Source of the DNA: Littorina saxatilis
Lineage: Eukaryota > Mollusca > Gastropoda > Littorinimorpha > Littorinidae
Direction: 5' to 3'
Length of the DNA: 64,000 bases
NCBI RefSeq assembly: GCF_037325665.1
Contig: NC_090253.1
Span: forward strand, 42,466,441 to 42,530,440
A program made the translations under genes and the position numbers. The notes under the pieces were generated by a model, which was not told where the DNA came from, did not search any database, and saw only the letters and a list, made by a program, of their open reading frames with translations. Numbering within the stretch: position 1 is the stretch's first letter; each line of letters opens with the position of its first letter. Of the stretch, positions 1-9,531 are shown piece after piece.

Positions 1-224
1 TACGGCCACCATTTCATTTTTAAGCACTAGCTTCTGAGGCACCGCAGAGGCACTCACAGCATCCACAGTGAGCGTGCTGTTTCTTACGCACGGCGATAAA
101 ATGTTCCAGGATGCCCTCGCTGTGAAATGCCCTGCTGTTGTCATGCAACAGTACCAGCTAACTAGACATTGTTTTAGTTTAACACACACACTCGACGTTG
201 AAGCTTATGGCTGGAAAGACTAAC

Positions 225-386
225 CTCAGTAACATCGGGATTGGGCATGTCCTTGACCTTGACAATGTAGGCGAAGGTGATGAGAGCGACGGCGAAGGAA
301 CCCAGGCAGATCATGAAGACCACCAGAGGTGGCCGCGACACAAAGAAGCCACGCACATTTTCCACAATTGGTAACGTCATTTTGGT
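225..386 (-). CDS. TMEM248: TMEM248 homologue, one coding exon (N-terminus); gene continues off the left edge
   Basis: The exon encodes 52 residues from an ATG at 380 (minus strand), opening MTLPIVENVRGFFVSRPP and running through a hydrophobic segment (about residues 19-41) into KVKDMPNPDVTE. This matches the start of TMEM248 (C7orf42), whose vertebrate form has a short N-terminal stretch, SSRPPLVVFM, then the first membrane helix and a KIKE-type cytosolic turn. An acceptor (ctcttgcag) lies just before accaaaATG and a donor (ACTGAG|gttag) ends the exon at 225, in phase 0. The family is a multipass membrane protein of poorly known function. An in-frame ATG 36 nt further upstream (MTECLNN) is less likely because it precedes the acceptor and because the frame there runs into a dispersed repeat. 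Later exons would lie left of position 1; I see none in 1-224. Confidence 0.85.
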
Positions 387-470
387 CTGCAAGAGATTAT
401 TCAAGCATTCAGTCATAAAGATTGTACCATATATATTTAATGTCCTGCAGGAGCTAAAAGCGAGAGCACA

Positions 471-1189
471 CAATGTCACACGCTTTCCTTCTTTGCCACC
501 ACTAAAGCAAACGTGTGCAAGATTGTATGTTACACGCTTTGGAGCATGTGCAAGAACGGATTCAAACTTGAAATCGTCCCTCCAAAAGCCCCAAAATGCA
601 CACACAACTTTTATTTTTCCTGCTGTTGTCGTTTCTTCTCTTTACAAATTCTTCAATGCTGAGAATATTGAAAACGGCATCCCAGACGACAGTACTGTTT
701 CATACGCGAGTTTAGCTTCCCTTGGAAAGTGGCTTGCTCAGGAGGCCTGTTAGTCTGAAACTAGAAGGACAGAGTTCTGAACATAGATGACAAAGACCCC
801 GAAAAGAACAAACAGTTCACGGATGCAGACACAGAAAGACGTCATGAAGAATGCTTTAAAAGATACAGACTGTGAAGATTACTGTGACGTCATTCACACC
901 GAGACGTCATTCATAGTTGTTCGTTCACTTCCATCAAAAAGTAGATCTCTCCACAATGGCTGCTCCTGTGTTTAGGTTTGTCAAGCTTGAGTACACAAAA
1001 CGTGTTTGTTCTCTCCTCTGTTGAAGCTGTGAGACATAAATGCTATTCCGACTTGGTCGTGTGACAGAGTTTTCTTCCACACTCGATTACCTGATGTCTA
1101 ACTCAGCCTGACGGCTTCATTAGACAATCAACGTAATCTCGTGTGGAAGAAAACGTCTGTCACACGACCAAGTCTGAATAGCAGGTAAT
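471..1189 (-). repeat. 720-bp foldback element, single copy (hairpin 1042-1182 plus unit)
   Basis: Reverse-oriented copy of the element found as a dimer at 52970-54416. Read on the minus strand it begins ATTACCTGCTATTC, carries a long hairpin (arms about 60 nt, loop region around 1100-1125), then a unit of about 570 bp ending GTGTGACATT. A consensus CREB/ATF site TGACGTCA lies at 885-892. Open frames in it are short and are not shared in length between copies, so it looks non-coding. It sits directly upstream of the TMEM248 exon, in that gene's intron. No transposase or tRNA head is visible. Family unknown. Confidence 0.7.
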
Positions 1190-1479
1190 ATTCTATGATT
1201 TTTCCCCATCCAGAAGTCTGTTCATTATACAGTTCAACCAGTAAAATGTCCGCTACTTTCCTCTGCTTTAGTACTTGTCTTACTAATTTTGGTTTCTACA
1301 ATGGTAATGTCAATTTATACTTTATAGTGTTTCTACAGAAATACCTGATAATGTAAATCTTAAGTTATATTTACAATCATTGCTCAGAATTTGAGATTGT
1401 GAATGACAAAATAACAGTTACAGTAAAAACTAATAGCATACCATTACCAATACTACCATAAAGAACAGCTGTATGATAA

Positions 1480-1545
1480 TACGAGAATTCATAACGCGCA
1501 CATCTCTCACCACAAGGCGACTCAAGGCGCACTCATACACAATTA
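1480..1545 (-). repeat. Fragment of SINE family 5 or related LINE 3' end
   Basis: Contains acgagaattcataacgcg followed by cacatctctcaccacaagg, nearly identical to 13086-13135 and 46624-46675. The same segment forms the 3' part of the SINE at 54437-54990, in the opposite orientation. Bases 1190-1479 and 1546-1725 show nothing I recognise. Confidence 0.5.
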
Positions 1546-1727
1546 ACAACTCAAGCATACTCATATACACTTACGCATAAATTGCATGAAGATGACAAGG
1601 CAACAACACAAACAGAGACACGGCACTCACAAGTAAGCATGAAAAAGAAAAGAAAATAATTATGTACATGACTATTTACAACTGATCTGATTTAGGCTTG
1701 CAGGTGAGATGGGTGAGCAAAGTGAAA

Positions 1728-2058
1728 GGTGAAGGATAAGGATAAGTTTCCATTTAGTCCTGTGAGGTTACCATCATGGAAATTCGAGCTGCTCTCTCAC
1801 TGTGGAAAGCCAGCAGCAATATAGTTCGGCGCTACCCATTCCCCCCCCCCCCCCCTCCCCCTCCCCTTTCGCTATGAACTTGGGTTCTTTATCGTGCACA
1901 TGCGTACACACAGGGGTGTTCAGACACCGAGGAGAGTCTGCACGAAGTTGGCAATGGGAAATAAATCCCTCGCCGAACATGGCGATCAAACCCACGCCGA
2001 TAGCGACAACTGGTTTTGAAGCCAGAGCCGCTACCAACTGAGCTATTTCCCCACATCC
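1728..2058 (-). repeat. tRNA-derived SINE, family 3
   Basis: On the minus strand the head contains the Pol III A-box region (aatagctcagttggtagcgg) and the B-box-like region (gggtttgatcgcc). It is followed by the core with gtgcagactctcctcggtg and ends in a pyrimidine/purine-rich tail. The copy at 52031-52395 is closely similar. A run of C at 1843-1856 interrupts the core. Confidence 0.75.
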
Positions 2059-2063
2059 TTTTT

Positions 2064-2250
2064 GAATAAAGGCGAACCTGCCCTGGTGACCACCTCTCTA
2101 TTGCCAACATCTGCCCATTACAACCAACTCCCCAACCATTTTTGTCTCTGTGCATAAATCACCTGTCCATAATGGCCACCTGTCCACAATGACCTGACTC
2201 TTGGTCGGTTCCTTGTGTGCTCCTTACAGACAGGTTCCACTGTCTTAACT
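2064..2250. repeat. MITE, CAGTCAAACCTG-type family
   Basis: The left end reads gaacctgccctggtgaccac and the right end agacaggttccactgtc. These are inverted versions of each other, shared with copies at 28444-29428, 46386-46564 and 62442-62960. In the best copy (46386-46564) the element is flanked by TA, which suggests a Tc1/mariner-type origin. No coding capacity. Confidence 0.6.
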
Positions 2251-2608
2251 CTGTTGGAGGCTCTTTTTCTCAAGTAAAGCACTTATACCTGCAAAACTAC
2301 CCGCAGAGATATTTGTTCGCCAGCCGTTCCGATTGACTACATTGCCTAACAACTTTGTGCTTCAGCGAAATTTGAACTCGCCAGGCGGGCGATTTTAGAG
2401 GAATTTCGAACCCGCCCGACGCGATTTGAAGTCGCTGGGGGCGAGCGGGCGAGCGCCAAAACTCACCCCTGGCAGGGCCCGCGGCTTTCTTGACCGCCAC
2501 GGATGACCACGCACGTTGTGAGACGTTATTCGTTAGACTTCAATTGACTGGGAGTGGGATGTTTGCCCGGCGTTTGCTCACATTCTTTTCCAGTGTAATG
2601 CGTTCCAC

Positions 2609-2651
2609 ACACACACACACAGAGTACATACACACACACACACACACAGAC
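2609..2651. repeat. CA microsatellite
   Basis: Interrupted (CA)n tract. The surrounding 2256-2608 holds GC-rich sequence with gcgggcg motifs but no gene I can support. Confidence 0.85.
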
Positions 2652-3274
2652 GTCATTTGAGGAACTGCGGATTTTTCCCCTTGGGTTTGGAAGCTGTTCC
2701 TGGCACTGCAGCAGCAACGCTATGCATTCTTCAGCTTCCAAATCCAACGCACTTAAAATTAAGATCATATAAATAATGATATAAATAGTTAAAAGATGTC
2801 ACAAGTCTCGGAATAAACTATTAAGAAAAATTTTCTGGATCAGCCCACAAATACACAAAATAATGTGCCAACTGCCCAGTCATAACAAAACCTCAGTATA
2901 CCCAAAAGCGGTACCCAGTAAAAGTGCAAATCAGTTTGAGTTTGTGCAGGAAAACGTTTGTAAACATCAAAGTTTTCAAGACTTTCACAATTGAACGTGA
3001 GCACAACGTGATTCAGGCATACGTAGGTGGCAATAAGAAGGAAATAAGGTTACCTGTTTTCATAAACAAACAATATTTAAGAGTTGAAGTAACAGCTTGT
3101 GATGAAAACTTAAATGAAAGCAGCAAATTCGTCACGTAGGTAGGAATCCATTTTGTATGTCGTTCTCGCGTTGATATCGGCTGAGGTCACATGGGTTTCG
3201 CCAGTCTCGGTTACTGAGACACGTCGAGATTTTGGGCTTGCCGAGACCGCGGAACTCAAGGAGCGATGGCATAA

Positions 3275-3373
3275 ATTTAGGAACCTACGCTAATAATTAT
3301 GATGACGCGAGCTTCCATTCAAATTAATTTGAATGGAAGCTCGCGTCATCATAATTAGCGTAGGTTCCTAAAT
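3275..3373. repeat. Near-perfect palindrome, 48-bp arms
   Basis: The left arm atttaggaacctacgc... and the right arm ...gcgtaggttcctaaat are exact reverse complements apart from one 3-nt indel, and meet at AAATTAATTT with essentially no loop. The flanking 2660-3274 has no gene I recognise; a 71-codon open frame at 2924-3139 has no recognisable similarity. Confidence 0.9.
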
Positions 3374-3692
3374 GGGAGCGATCAGACGCGTGATAATGGT
3401 TTTGGATGAGAAAAAATCAAATACACAACCAAGAAAGACCTACGTACACAGTCAACATATTTGAAATAGGAAAGGATCCACGAAACTCACAACTACCCGT
3501 TTTATAGTTTCATAACCCGGACCGTGTACGTACGTACGTCAGTGCCGCGATTCATTGCGATATCAAGCAAAAGACAAGACAAAGACAAATTCTTTATTAA
3601 CCGCGAGGGTAATGGCATAAGCAAACAGGTGGTTTTTTTACATCCAGCCCTCGTCCATGGGAGGGTTTAATCTAATGACAATACGTTTAAAC

Positions 3693-4593
3693 AAATCGCG
3701 TGAGGCGAAATCACAACACTGATTTAGTCAAGCTGTCGAACTCACAGAATGAAACTGAACGCACAGCTTTTTTTAACCAAGACCACATACTCGTAGTTTC
3801 GTCAGTCCACCGTTCGTGGCAAAGGCAGTGAAATCGACAAGCCATGCAGAATAGTGCGGTAGTGGTCGCGCTGAGCAGGATAACACGCTTTCAGTCTGTA
3901 TGTCTATTCTTTTTAGCTTACTGAGTTTGTTTTTAATCCAAACACATCATATCTATATGTTTTTGGAATCAGGGACCGACAAGGAATACGATGAAATTGT
4001 TTTTAAATCGATTTCGGAAAATTATTTTTAATCGTAATTTTCATATTTTTAATTTTCAGAGCTTGTTTGTAATTCAAATATAACATATCTATATGTTTTT
4101 TGGAATCAGAAAATGACGCAGAATAAGATGACATTATTTTTGGATCGTTTAATAAAATAAATAATTTTAATTACAAGTTTCCGATTTTTAATGACCAAAC
4201 TCATTCATTAGTTTTTAAGCCACCAAGCTGAAATGCAATACCAAAGTCCGGCCTTCGTCGAAGATTGCTTTGCCAAAATGTCAATCAATTTGATTGAAAA
4301 ATGTGGGTGTGACAGTGCCGCCTCAACTTTTACAAAAAGCCGGATATGACGTCATCAAAGGTATTTATCGAAAAAAAGAAAAAAACGTCCGGGGATATCA
4401 TTCCCAGGAACTCTCATGTCAAATTTCATAAACATCGGTCTGGTAGTTTAGTCTGAATCGCTCTACACACACACACACACACACACGCACAGACACACAC
4501 ACACAGACACACACACACACACACACACACCACGACCCTCGTCTCGATTCCCCCTCTATGTTAAAACATTTAGTCAAAACTTGACTAAATGTA
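3693..4593 (-). repeat. Dispersed ~0.9-kb molluscan repeat, near full length
   Basis: Reads, on the minus strand, from a small palindromic terminus (acatttagtcaagttttgac) through a CA/GT tract, a block with atatcatatctatatg-type motifs, to tttcgcctcacgcgat. The segment 38105-38645 is a diverged plus-strand copy of the distal half. No open frame is shared between them, so it is a non-autonomous element. I recall similar sequence as abundant in gastropod genomes, but cannot assign a superfamily. Confidence 0.6.
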
Positions 4594-4640
4594 AAAAGGA
4601 ATCTAATTGATGGTCGTTGCTAACTTATGATCGTCTTTAC

Positions 4641-4790
4641 GGGCCCCACCATTCAGGCAGTCATATGCCGCTTTCGGCGGGGGAAGCATGCAGGGTTTTT
4701 GTGTTTCTATAACCCATCAAACACTGACGGTGACATGGATTACAGGATCTTTTCCGTGCGCACTTGATCTAGTGCTGGGCAATTGCATTG
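4641..4790 (-). repeat. SINE core/tail fragment (families 1/2)
   Basis: Contains the ccattcaggcagtcatatgc and aagcatgcagggttt segments and the gacatggattacaggatct block that make up the 3' half of SINE families 1 and 2. The tRNA head is missing. It is diverged from the other copies. Confidence 0.65.
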
Positions 4791-4924
4791 AATGTGCAAG
4801 GTGACTTCCGAGTCAGGGCATGTGCAGGTTAACCACGTGGTATACTGATCATGGGAATGAGTGCATATGGGACATGTGGATGAGTGCAGAGCATGTTGAC
4901 TGCGGACTGGAAACCGTCACGGTT

Positions 4925-5120
4925 TAGCCGGGCCGGAATTGCTGCAGGGTATGTCAGTGCAGGGTAACTGCAGGGCATGTTAAGGGTAACTGCAGGGCAT
5001 GTTGAGGGTAACTGCAGGATATGTGGAGGGTAACTGGAGGGCTCGTGAAGGGTAACTGCAGGGTATGATGAGTGTGACTGCAGCGCACGTGGTTTGTGAC
5101 TCAGTGCAGGGTATGTGGAT
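4925..5120. repeat. Minisatellite, ~22-25 bp unit
   Basis: Imperfect tandem units built around gggtaactgcagggcatgtt. Unit length drifts between copies, giving a Pro/Ser/Thr-rich spurious frame on the minus strand. Confidence 0.75.
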
Positions 5121-5263
5121 GGTAAGTCCATGCAGGGACCTAATATAGGTCTATGGTCCATGGTTCAGCCGGGAGGGTGACTGCAGGCCACCGTTCAATT
5201 TAAGTAATACAAAGTTTTGTTTGTTCGTTTGTATGTTTGTTTTTGTTTATGTGTGTGAATTTA

Positions 5264-5264
5264 T

Positions 5265-5301
<37 letters not shown>

Positions 5302-5348
5302 GTGTGCACGGCTGTGTGTGTGTGTGTGTCAGTGTGTGTGTGTGTGTG

Positions 5349-5382
<34 letters not shown>

Positions 5383-5440
5383 GTTTAGGGCGCAACATTG
5401 CCTTTTTTGTTGTTGTTGTTGTTGTTGCTGTTGTTGTGCA
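5264..5440. repeat. GT microsatellite followed by TTG repeats
   Basis: Interrupted (GT)n at 5264-5380 and (TTG)n at 5405-5440. Bases 5441-6170 show no gene or repeat I recognise. Confidence 0.9.
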
Positions 5441-6171
5441 AGTTGGTTGTTAGTGTTGTCAAGTTGTTGGTGGTGGTGGTGTTATTGTTGTTGTTTCAAG
5501 TTGTTGCAGTTTTTCGGTGTTTACTCTGGTTTGTTGGTTGACTCGCTGATGTTTCGAGGGACGTAAGTTATTCAGTCACAACCAATAAAAAGTTTGACAG
5601 TTAATTAAGAAAATCGTCTGTTGTTACCTGTGCCGGTTGTATCGAGTCGCAGCCGCGCTTTTGTGGTAAGACTGAATACCATTTTGCTACTTGCTGTATG
5701 TTAAAAGTCTATATTTAACGTGCAGAGAATACTGTAGAATTTTGAAGCAGCTATAGTCCACCATACTGCACGCTAAACCTGTGACCGTGTCGGTGGTCGC
5801 AACTGACTTTATCAGCACATCATACTGGAACCCAAAGGCCGGGTTCATAATGAAAATCAGTGTGGTTAATGTCAGTAAGACTGAGTGGTAGATACCAATG
5901 TCGCTCCTGAATTACACGGGCCCAGATAACTATCGCGGGGTCGAATTGGTGACCTGGTCTTTAAAGATGTTTATTAAAGATGTCCATAATTACTTTTACT
6001 CGCTTGGCTTTACGAGTGTTCACTGACACTGAGAGGACAGACAGATCTTTATAATCCGGGAGACAAAGAACAAGGTACGAACAATCTTAAGAATGCAAAC
6101 GAAACCAAGAGCAACAATTTCTTCTTTTTATTTAGGGTACAACTTAACACAAAAGGGGAAACAACGTGTCA

Positions 6172-6236
6172 ATCAATCAATCAATATGAAGCTTATATAG
6201 CGCGTATTCCGTGGGTACAGTTCTAAGCGCTTGTGA
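6172..6236 (-). repeat. 3' end fragment of SINE family 5
   Basis: Begins with (TCAA)n and continues tatgaagcttatatagcgcg and attccgtgggtacagttcta. This is the reverse complement of the 3' end of the SINE at 54437-54990 (ggaatacgcgcgatataagc then TGAT repeats). Confidence 0.6.
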
Positions 6237-6692
6237 TATGTGAAGAGTTGTCAACACAGGACTAACAAAGAAACTAACATCTTCAGACGGACACGAACCC
6301 TATCACACACTAGCAAACCCTGGTAAACATGCAACAAACAACTGTTTAACAACAATGTACACATCAATAGCTAGGTCCAAACAAAATAATATTAAGCACA
6401 AAGAAAACACCTCTCACAGAGCCTGCACAGCACAAGAATGTCTTTTGGGGCACAACACGTGTGTACTTTCTTCAGTACCTGATGCAGACTGTTCTGTTGG
6501 CACTGTACTTCAACTGTAGTATCTATCACTTGTCTCTATGCTAACTTATTCTAAGTAGTAACTTATATTTCTTTTCTGCTGGTCGACACTCCTATACTCT
6601 ATTTCCCTAGGTCTATTTCCTCTGGTCTGGTCTCTAGCTCCGTCCTCCAAGAATTCTCTGCAGTCAGTCCTTTGTCTTCCCTATCTCCCTAG

Positions 6693-7375
6693 TGTAACCG
6701 TGTGCCGAAACACTACGATCACCTCGGGAAGCGAAGTGCAATCAAACAGGTTTGAAAATATTAGGGCTAATTTCTTAGCCCTATAAAAACTGTTATGCAA
6801 ACCCGAAGGTTTCCATGAACATACAGACAATCGGAAACCACCAGACCCCATCACAAACAGATTTCCACAAACCACGGGTGTTGACTTAAAGGCCAACAAC
6901 TCGGGTGCAGAGTCTGCTGTGAAAGGAGCGGTAGCCTCCCCTGTCACAATCGCCCCCGTTTGAAATGAACTTCGTCCCGAAGTTCCGAACCGGGGGACCA
7001 CTGTCCATCCCAAGTTCGCAGAATGGGAACAGCACGAAAATGTTCAATGGTCATATTATGCCATTACCTGAACATATCATGCTGAGTCCCATTCCTGATC
7101 GCAAGCGCCAGATGTAACCGTGTGCCGAAACACTACGATCACCGCGGGAAGCGAAGTGCAATCAAACAGATATGAAAATGTTAGGGCTAAGAAATTAGCC
7201 CTATAAAAACTGTTATGCCGGCCAAAGGTTTCCATGAACATACAGACAATCGGAAACCACCAGACCCCATCACAAACAGATTTCCACAAACCACGGGTGT
7301 TGACTTAAAAGGCCGCAACAACTCGGGTGCAGAGTCTGCTGTGCCAACTGAGGAGCGGTAGCCTCCCCTGTCACA
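6693..7375 (-). mobile_element. Gypsy (Ty3)-type LTR retrotransposon relic: two LTRs with a short internal remnant
   Basis: Two direct repeats of about 256 and 263 bp (6693-6948 and 7113-7375) have the TG...CA ends expected of LTRs read on the minus strand. A 4-bp CTAG duplication flanks the whole, and only about 160 bp lies between. That internal remnant keeps a primer-binding-site-like stretch next to the upstream LTR and a purine-rich tract next to the downstream LTR. The element is broken: almost all of the coding interior is missing. The LTRs still look alike by eye, differing at perhaps a dozen places, so insertion is probably not ancient. Confidence 0.8.
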
Positions 7376-7767
7376 CTAGATAAAGGTAAGCTTGGGCCCT
7401 GTGCCGTCTCAGTTCCCATTTTTGGAGACTGACGTCACAGGCCGGTCCAGCATCGTGGCACCTATCGCCAGGTATCATTGTGCTATAGCGTATTAGGAAA
7501 TGCCCTACTATACACACGCGGCTGTGCACTAATTACTGACCGCTACTTATTGCTTACCCTGCGAAATAACGCTTACTCAGCTACGATTGTACTACGCGAT
7601 GGCCACTGAAGAGAATTTGTCTGCGTCAGGTTTGCCTACAACGTACACACATTTACACACCTAAAACAATAATAATACATTATAATAATAACATCAATAT
7701 CAACCCGTGATATAACTTGCAAGAAAATTACTAGACTGAAAGAATTGTTGCGTTAGTGAGTATAATC

Positions 7768-8377
7768 CAGGGATCGCGTTTACGCACGATTTTTGCGTAT
7801 TTGACGCATTTTAAAAGTCGCTGACGCGTTTTTTTCGCCGCGCCGCGTAACCCATACGCAAAAATATTGTAACTTTTTCTTGTCTTCACGCAGCGCTTTT
7901 GCTCTGACTTAATAATCACCCGATCCTGAAACTGACTATAGGGCTCGAGAAGTGACGACACACATGAAATCTGCGCGTCAAAACTAAAGTCCGTTTCTTT
8001 TTGCATCGAAGTATCGCAAACGAACGTAACGAGGGTATTACCAGATAATGTCTTGTCGGATAATGAAACAGACATTAGCTGCTCTCCCATCTCGCGCTTC
8101 CAAAAGGCGGAAAGTGTGTCTAGTCGTATTAGAGCGGGAAACAAACTCGCAAGGCCCGAAGGTTGGAGACAGCAGGGGTGTTATTCGACAAGCGTGCGCA
8201 GAGTTCGACAGGAAAACTCGCCGTATTTAGGTAAGGAGTGTCTTTAAGTCTTTCGTGCGTGTTTTGTTTGTGTCTGTACGTGTTTTCGTAGTACGCAAAA
8301 ATATTGGTCCGTGACGCGTTTTTTTCGTTTCGTTGCGTATGACTTACGCGTTTTTTAAAAAGCTAGCGCGATCCCTG
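7768..8377. mobile_element. Non-autonomous TIR DNA element (CAGGGATCGCG termini)
   Basis: The element starts CAGGGATCGCGTTTACGC and ends with the inverted TAGCGCGATCCCTG. Both subterminal regions carry further inverted motifs (tacgcaaaaatatt, gacgcgtttttttcg). A 6-bp direct repeat ATAATC flanks it exactly (7762-7767 and 8378-8383). CAGGG ends resemble hAT elements, but those make 8-bp duplications, so the superfamily is open. Central open frames on both strands are not recognisable. Confidence 0.7.
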
Positions 8378-8383
8378 ATAATC

Positions 8384-9320
8384 ACGCCGCCAAACTGAGA
8401 GATGTCCCAAACATGAAATTTACGGAGATCAAGTTTCTCTCTTGTGTAGCTTTAACAGATGCACGAATTGGAAATGAAAATGTTCTACTGCGTGTGTTTG
8501 TATATATATTATATATATATGTGTGTGTGCGTGTGTGTGTCAGTGCCAGTGTGTGCTGTGGGGGCTTCCGCCCCCCGCCCCCCTACCACTCAGTGTGACC
8601 CCAAGAAAAGCCTGTCCGTGTGTTCAACCTACCACCAGAGATGTGTATAGGAAACTGATATCTCTGCTATGAAAAAGCCGCTTCTTCAGTTACAAGTTTA
8701 AAAAGATTTTTGTTGCGAAAAACTTGAAAAGACGACCGCCGGTGATCTTAACTGCCCTCAAATGTGATAGGGAACTTCTGAATTGGACCCAGGTCAACTG
8801 AAAGAGCCTAGAGGTAGGTGACACTCGACACGGGTAATTGAACATCATCAAAGAGGGCAGGTGTACCGGGGCGGTCTGTTTATCGGTGTTTCATTTGGTA
8901 CCGTTAAACTCAAGGGACACAGTTCTAGACAGTTCTGCACGGCGATTCTGCCAGACAGTAATTAAGTACAAGTGATTATTAGTATGTGCTTCTAATGAAG
9001 GCGGTGTACCTTTATGCCAAGTTAACTTGTAAAAACACCAGTGGCCGTGGTTATCAGCGTTTAGTTTGACAGTGCACTAAAGCATAGACCTATATTAGAT
9101 ACTATATATAGGTCCCTGACTAAAGTAAATCGGGGTACCGGGTCAATGCCGTCTGTGTCTCACGCTAAACAAATAAGTTGGTCAAATGCATCAACCCAGT
9201 AAATCGAGTTTGATTTTAAACTGAGCTGCAGTTGGGTCTTAAATAAAGCACTTTCTTCGGGGATTTATCTGAGACGGTAAACGGAACGAATGCCAGTAAA
9301 ATCATTCAGCGAACCTAATC
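8384..9320. other. Intergenic stretch upstream of MNT
   Basis: Holds a short AT/GT microsatellite (8500-8545) and otherwise unique-looking sequence with no gene or repeat I recognise. It may include distal promoter sequence for the downstream MNT gene. Confidence 0.4.
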
Positions 9321-9347
9321 CACGTGGTTTGCGCATCCAACCACGTG
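9321..9347 (+). promoter_or_regulatory. Twin E-boxes (CACGTG) upstream of MNT
   Basis: Two CACGTG E-boxes at 9321-9326 and 9342-9347, each inside a repeated ccacgtggtttgc block 21 bp apart, about 0.2 kb before the MNT start codon. CACGTG is the canonical site of MYC/MAX, MXD/MAX and MNT/MAX dimers. An inverted CCAAT box (ATTGG) follows at 9390-9394, and a third CACGTG lies just inside intron 1 at 9616-9621. No TATA box is evident. That these sites act as promoter elements is inferred. Confidence 0.55.
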
Positions 9348-9531
9348 GTTTGCACTACATAAACAATTCACGGAAAATATTGTTCGCTGATTGGACAAGG
9401 CAAAGCACATGGGCATCGGCTGTGTTTAGTCGACAACCGCCATTTTGACGGGCGGGTGTGCAGTATTTTTACTTGAGGTCCGCTGGCTTTAAAAGTTAGG
9501 TGTTAAAATTCTTCAGGACTCCGTCTTAGAT

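Noticed and set aside
277-753. 158-residue plus-strand frame as a gene
   Set aside because: It lies opposite the TMEM248 exon and runs into the foldback repeat; no protein similarity recognised.
2924-3139. 71-residue plus-strand frame as a small gene
   Set aside because: Plausible composition but no recognisable family, no clear splice partners; left unannotated.
5237-5566. Cys/Val-rich protein
   Set aside because: Translation of a GT microsatellite.
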